Source of the DNA: Pseudomonas anuradhapurensis
GTDB lineage: Bacteria > Pseudomonadota > Gammaproteobacteria > Pseudomonadales > Pseudomonadaceae
Reading direction: 5' to 3'
Length of the DNA: 64,000 bases
NCBI RefSeq assembly: GCF_014269225.2
Contig: NZ_CP077097.1
Span: 1,926,001-1,990,000 of the forward strand
Shown here: positions 60,708 to 64,000 of the stretch, in pieces
Numbering within the stretch: the first letter of the stretch is position 1
Layout of the letters: every line of letters begins with the position of its first letter
Notes under the pieces: generated by a model
Databases searched by the model: none
What the model was told of the DNA's origin: nothing
The model's input: only the letters and a program-made list of their open reading frames with translations
Program-made: the position numbers and the translations under genes

Positions 60708-62516
60708 ATGAACGTTCAGACCACCCTTGGGCAAAGCGTGCCGCAGCGCCTTGCACACGTGCGCCAAGTCATGGCCGCAGAGGGCATCGATGCCTTGCTG
60801 GTACCCTCGGCCGACCCCCATCTTTCCGAATACCTGCCGGCATACTGGCAGGGGCGCCGGTGGCTGTCTGGCTTCCATGGCTCGGTTGGCACGCTGGTGG
60901 TCACGGCCGACTTTGCCGGGTTATGGGTCGATAGCCGCTATTGGGAACAGGCGGAGCACGAGCTGGCAGGCACTGGCATCGAGTTGATGAAGCTGTTGCC
61001 AGGCAAACCCGGCGCGTTGGAATGGCTGGGCGACCACGTCGAGCGCAACGGCAGCGTGGCGGTGGATGGTGCGGTCATGGCCCTGGCTTCGGCACGCCAG
61101 CTGGGCGACCGGTTGAAGCTGCGCGGGGCGCGGCTGGTGACCGGCCGGGACCTGCTCGAACAGGTCTGGGATGGGCGCCCGGCGCTGCCGGGCAACCCGG
61201 TCTACCAGCACCTGCCGCCGCACGCCACGGTGAGCCGGGCAGCAAAACTCAAGCAGTTGCGCCAGAGCCTGCAGGCCAAGGGCGCCGACTGGCACTTCAT
61301 CGCCACCCTGGACGACATCGCCTGGCTCTTCAACCTGCGCGGCAGCGACGTGTCCTACAACCCGGTGTTCATGGCGTTCGCCCTGATCAGCCAGGAGCAA
61401 GCCATCCTGTTCGTCGGCCAGGACAAGCTCGATGACCATCTGCGCCAGGTGCTGGCAGTGGATGGCATCGAGGTGCGTGACTACACCGAAGCCGGTAGCG
61501 CCCTCGGCGCCCTGCCAGCCGGCAGCCGATTGCAGATCGATCCCGCCCGGGTCACCTGTGGCCTGCTGGATAACCTGCCCGGCGGGGTTGAGCTGGTCGA
61601 GGGAATCAACCCCACCACCCTGAGCAAGGCGTGCAAAGGCGAAGACGACCTGATGCACATTCGCCAGGCGATGGAGCAGGACGGCGCGGCCCTGTGCGAA
61701 TTCTTCGCCTGGTTCGAGGCCAACCTCGGTCAGGAAACCATCACCGAACTCACCATCGACGAGCGCCTGAGCGCTGCGCGAGCCCGGCGCCCGGGCTTCG
61801 TTTCGTTGAGTTTCGCGACCATTGCCGCCTTCAATGGCAACGGCGCCATGCCGCATTACCGCGCCACCGAACAGTCGCACGCGGTCATCGAGGGCGATGG
61901 TCTGCTGCTGATCGATTCGGGTGGGCAGTACCTGGGCGGTACCACCGACATCACCCGCATGGTACCGGTGGGCAGCCCCAGCCTGCAGCAGAAGCAGGAC
62001 TGCACGCGCGTGCTCAAGGGCATGATTGCCTTGTCGCGCGCCAGCTTCCCGCGTGGCGTGCTGTCGCCGTTGCTCGACGCCATTGCGCGGGCACCGATCT
62101 GGGCTGACCAGGTGGATTACGGCCATGGCACCGGGCATGGGGTGGGTTATTTCATGAACGTGCACGAAGGGCCGCAGGTGATTGCCTATCAGGCCGCGCC
62201 GACACCGCAGACCGCGATGCAGCCGGGCATGATCAGCTCGATCGAGCCGGGCACCTACCGCCCGGGGCAGTGGGGCGTGCGCATCGAGAACCTGGTCGTC
62301 ACCCGCGAGGCCGGCACGAGCGCCTTTGGCGAGTTCCTCAATTTCGAAACCCTGACGCTGTGCCCGATCGACACCCGTTGCCTGTTGCCCGAGCTGCTGG
62401 CCAGGGACGAACGGGATTGGTTGAACCGCTATCACGCCCAGGTGCGCGAGCGCCTGGCACCCTTGCTCAAGGGCGAAGCGCTGGCCTGGCTTGAGGCGCG
62501 CACCGTGCCATTATAA
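60708..62516 (+). CDS. Xaa-Pro aminopeptidase (aminopeptidase P, three-domain form)
   Basis: A 602-residue cytoplasmic metallopeptidase cleaving the bond before proline at position 2. It has two creatinase-type N-terminal domains and a C-terminal pita-bread domain with metal ligands in LLIDSGGQYLGGTTDITRMV (two Asp), GHGTGHGVGYFMNVHEGP (His), SSIEPGTYRPG (Glu) and RIENLVV (Glu). The length fits the XPNPEP1-like long form, not the shorter PepP. The start at 60708 has CAGGAGAG upstream. Confidence 0.9.
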   Translation: MNVQTTLGQSVPQRLAHVRQVMAAEGIDALLVPSADPHLSEYLPAYWQGRRWLSGFHGSVGTLVVTADFAGLWVDSRYWEQAEHELAGTGIELMKLLPGKPGALEWLGDHVERNGSVAVDGAVMALASARQLGDRLKLRGARLVTGRDLLEQVWDGRPALPGNPVYQHLPPHATVSRAAKLKQLRQSLQAKGADWHFIATLDDIAWLFNLRGSDVSYNPVFMAFALISQEQAILFVGQDKLDDHLRQVLAVDGIEVRDYTEAGSALGALPAGSRLQIDPARVTCGLLDNLPGGVELVEGINPTTLSKACKGEDDLMHIRQAMEQDGAALCEFFAWFEANLGQETITELTIDERLSAARARRPGFVSLSFATIAAFNGNGAMPHYRATEQSHAVIEGDGLLLIDSGGQYLGGTTDITRMVPVGSPSLQQKQDCTRVLKGMIALSRASFPRGVLSPLLDAIARAPIWADQVDYGHGTGHGVGYFMNVHEGPQVIAYQAAPTPQTAMQPGMISSIEPGTYRPGQWGVRIENLVVTREAGTSAFGEFLNFETLTLCPIDTRCLLPELLARDERDWLNRYHAQVRERLAPLLKGEALAWLEARTVPL

Positions 62517-62526
62517 GGCTTCAAGT

Positions 62527-62557
62527 AAAAAGGGCAGCTTGCGAGCTGCCCTTTTTT
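62527..62557. terminator. Bidirectional Rho-independent terminator
   Basis: AAAAAGGGCAGCTT GCG AGCTGCCCTTTTTT: a 13-bp near-perfect stem with A-run and T-run, so it can stop transcription of both the aminopeptidase gene and the convergent lipoprotein gene. Confidence 0.88.
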
Positions 62558-62837
62558 ATTTGCAGATGACGATCATGCTGCGGCTGGTGTAACCCGCCGG
62601 GTTGATGCCGAACAAGTAGTCACCCGGTTCTTCATCGCTATCGCCCGAGCGTGCGATGACGCGATAGCCTCGCGTGCTGCAGGCGCTCGCAGCCTTGCTG
62701 TAACAGTTGTCCCACGAGGAGGAAAGGCCGGAGCAATTGATATGCAGGCCCTTCTTGCCCCTTTTGACCTCGGTCTTGGCGGTGGCGGCACATCCAGCAA
62801 TGGCCAAGATGGCCAGGATGAGAAAAATACGTTTCAT
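62556..62837 (-). CDS. Small lipoprotein, unknown function
   Basis: A 93-residue predicted lipoprotein with signal peptide MKRIFLILAILAIAGC (lipobox LAIAGC, Cys16). The mature part has four more Cys (NCSG, DNCYS, ACST, VICK) that could form disulfides. Not recognised as a named family. Confidence 0.7.
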   Translation of the reverse strand: MKRIFLILAILAIAGCAATAKTEVKRGKKGLHINCSGLSSSWDNCYSKAASACSTRGYRVIARSGDSDEEPGDYLFGINPAGYTSRSMIVICK

Positions 62838-63027
62838 TCCTGTCCTTAAATGCAGGGCGGATCAGCCGTCTGGCCCCGTCGTTATTGCTTTGATTCTTCC
62901 TGAAATTTCCCCAGCGTCCGTGTTCTGTCCAGTAGATAGCGTAGAGATGATGATTTTGTGACAGCTTAATCAGCGCGGCGGACCGCCACAATCACTATTC
63001 CTGTCTCAAATGAAAATATTTCTCATG
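62838..63027 (-). promoter_or_regulatory. Upstream region of the lipoprotein gene
   Basis: 190 nt, less GC-rich than elsewhere. An A/T-rich dyad (ATGAAAATATTTCTCAT, 63010-63026) lies near the rhtA stop but is too far from a start to name as a regulator site. Confidence 0.35.
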
Positions 63028-63915
63028 TCAGTCTGCGGCGACCGCCGGGCTGGGCTCCTTGCGCATGGACAAGGTGGTGCCGACCGAGGCAATGATGATC
63101 GCCAGAATCGCCAGCCATTGGGTGAGCGTCAGCACTTCGCCGAGAAACAGCAGGCCGGACAGTGCGCCGAATGCCGGTTCGATGCTCATCAGGGTGCCGA
63201 AGGTGCGCGCCGGGATACGTGTGAGCGCGACCATTTCCAGGCTGTAGGGCAGGGCGGTGGACAGAATCGCAACGCCCAGGGCCAGGGGGATCACGGCGGG
63301 TGTGAGCAATGTGCTGCCAGCGTGGGCGATACCGATGGGCGCGACAAACAGGGCAGCCACCACAACCCCCAGCGCGGCACTCTGAATGCCATGCTCGGCC
63401 CCGGCACGTTGCCCGAACAGGATGTACAGCGCCCAGCACACTCCGGCGCCGAGGGCATAGGCGGCACCGACCGGGTCCAGGGCCTGCCCGCCATCACCAG
63501 CCGGTAGCAACAGCAGCAGGCCGACGATGGCCAGGGCAATCCACAGGAAATCGATTGGCCGACGCGAGGACAACATCGCCACCGCCAGTGGTCCGGTGAA
63601 TTCCAGGGCCACGGCAATGCCGATCGGTACCGTGCGCAGCGCCATATAGAAGAGGAAGTTCATGCCGCCCAGGGCCATGCCATAGATGATCACGTTACGC
63701 AGGGTGTGGGCAGTCATGCGCACGCGCCAGGGGCGCAATATCAGCAGCATGATGATGCTGGCGAAGATCAGGCGCAGGGTGGTGGTGCCTTGTGCGCCGA
63801 CGATGGGAAACATGCTTTTCGCCAGGGAAGCGCCGGACTGTATCGATGCCATGGCAATGAGCAGCAGGCCGATCGGAAAGAGGTTGGCGGCCAGGCTGCG
63901 AGGCTGGGTGTTCAT
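63028..63915 (-). CDS. rhtA: Threonine/homoserine exporter RhtA
   Basis: A 295-residue inner-membrane exporter with ten predicted helices in two EamA repeats. It matches E. coli RhtA closely over its length (MASIQSGASLAKSMFP, LEFTGPLAVAMLSSRRPIDF, LSTALPYSLEMVALTRIPAR and TFGTLMSIEPAF). It exports threonine and homoserine. A perfect 20-bp palindrome lies 31-50 bp upstream. Confidence 0.93.
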   Translation of the reverse strand: MNTQPRSLAANLFPIGLLLIAMASIQSGASLAKSMFPIVGAQGTTTLRLIFASIIMLLILRPWRVRMTAHTLRNVIIYGMALGGMNFLFYMALRTVPIGIAVALEFTGPLAVAMLSSRRPIDFLWIALAIVGLLLLLPAGDGGQALDPVGAAYALGAGVCWALYILFGQRAGAEHGIQSAALGVVVAALFVAPIGIAHAGSTLLTPAVIPLALGVAILSTALPYSLEMVALTRIPARTFGTLMSIEPAFGALSGLLFLGEVLTLTQWLAILAIIIASVGTTLSMRKEPSPAVAAD

Positions 63916-63945
63916 TTCTGTACGGCGATCCTTGGCAGGTTGAGA

Positions 63946-63965
63946 TTGCGCACTATAGTGCGCAA
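63946..63965. promoter_or_regulatory. 20-bp palindrome TTGCGCACTATAGTGCGCAA upstream of rhtA
   Basis: A perfect dyad whose core GCACTATAGTGC is identical to that at 55821-55832. It includes a TATAGT hexamer that could be the -10 element of rhtA, so a protein bound here would block transcription. Confidence 0.65.
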
Positions 63966-64000
63966 TTGGCCTGAAAGGGAACAGCCAAGGTAGACAGCGG

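Noticed and set aside
63010..63026. ATGAAAATATTTCTCAT as a Fur box
   Set aside because: It is next to the rhtA stop and over 170 nt from the nearest downstream start; match to Fur consensus is weak.

Overview
The window is a GC-rich (roughly 62-65% by eye), densely coded chromosome segment. Gene content and order match what I know of the Pseudomonas putida group: a spu-type putrescine catabolic cluster, an fds-type formate dehydrogenase, a sigma/anti-sigma fusion of the IutY type beside its IutA-like receptor, phnWX, a fadAx-type beta-oxidation operon, a fused-A/B Mrp (Sha/Pha) antiporter operon, and many intergenic REP palindromes. Almost all of it reads as ordinary chromosome. The exceptions are one IS3-family element inside an inverted repeat (44.6-46.4 kb) and one very large effector-like gene (34.4-38.8 kb).

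Layout. 0-3.3 kb: putrescine catabolism (end of spuB, spuA, spuC, XRE/cupin regulator). 3.3-6.6 kb: HAD phosphatase plus chorismate mutase, LysE exporter, DUF998 membrane protein, secreted unknown protein. 7.0-12.1 kb: NAD-dependent molybdenum formate dehydrogenase fdsGBAD. 12.2-15.1 kb: tandem universal stress protein, miaE, small stress and envelope proteins. 15.2-19.0 kb: iutY-iutA siderophore signalling pair. 19.3-22.4 kb: LysR regulator, polyamine-binding protein and ureohydrolase. 22.6-30.2 kb: aldose sugar dehydrogenase, zapE, DinB, hydrolase, DUF411, trhP, AI-2E family permease. 30.3-33.2 kb: phnX-phnW with a divergent LysR. 33.3-44.5 kb: AraC regulator, a 1475-residue NEL-type E3 ubiquitin ligase protein, and a five-gene acyl-CoA operon. 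44.6-46.7 kb: IS3/IS150-type element between inverted arms, then a hexanucleotide microsatellite. 46.7-48.6 kb: DksA paralogue and small unknown proteins. 48.6-54.7 kb: six-gene Mrp antiporter operon. 54.8-64 kb: EamA exporter with divergent XRE/cupin regulator, isochorismatase-like and GlxA-type AraC pair, DUF3182 and alpha/beta hydrolase, aminopeptidase P, small lipoprotein, rhtA.

How the genes connect. Two separate units handle polyamines or guanidino compounds. Two perfect Anr/FNR boxes are correctly spaced for class II activation, one of the universal stress gene (whose intergenic region also leads to the oxygen-dependent tRNA hydroxylase miaE) and one of trhP, whose E. coli homologue hydroxylates tRNA without oxygen. 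Closely related palindromes containing CTATAG or GTATAC lie at the eamA/XRE divergent promoter and upstream of rhtA, suggesting one regulon of exporters.

The strongest candidate for an unusual system is the NEL-family protein. It has a DUF6543-like N-terminal part, about six leucine-rich repeats and a C-terminal domain with the Cys-x-Asp catalytic motif of IpaH/SspH ubiquitin ligases, here in an apparently saprophytic pseudomonad. The IutY-type fusion and the IS-centred palindromic module are the next most interesting.
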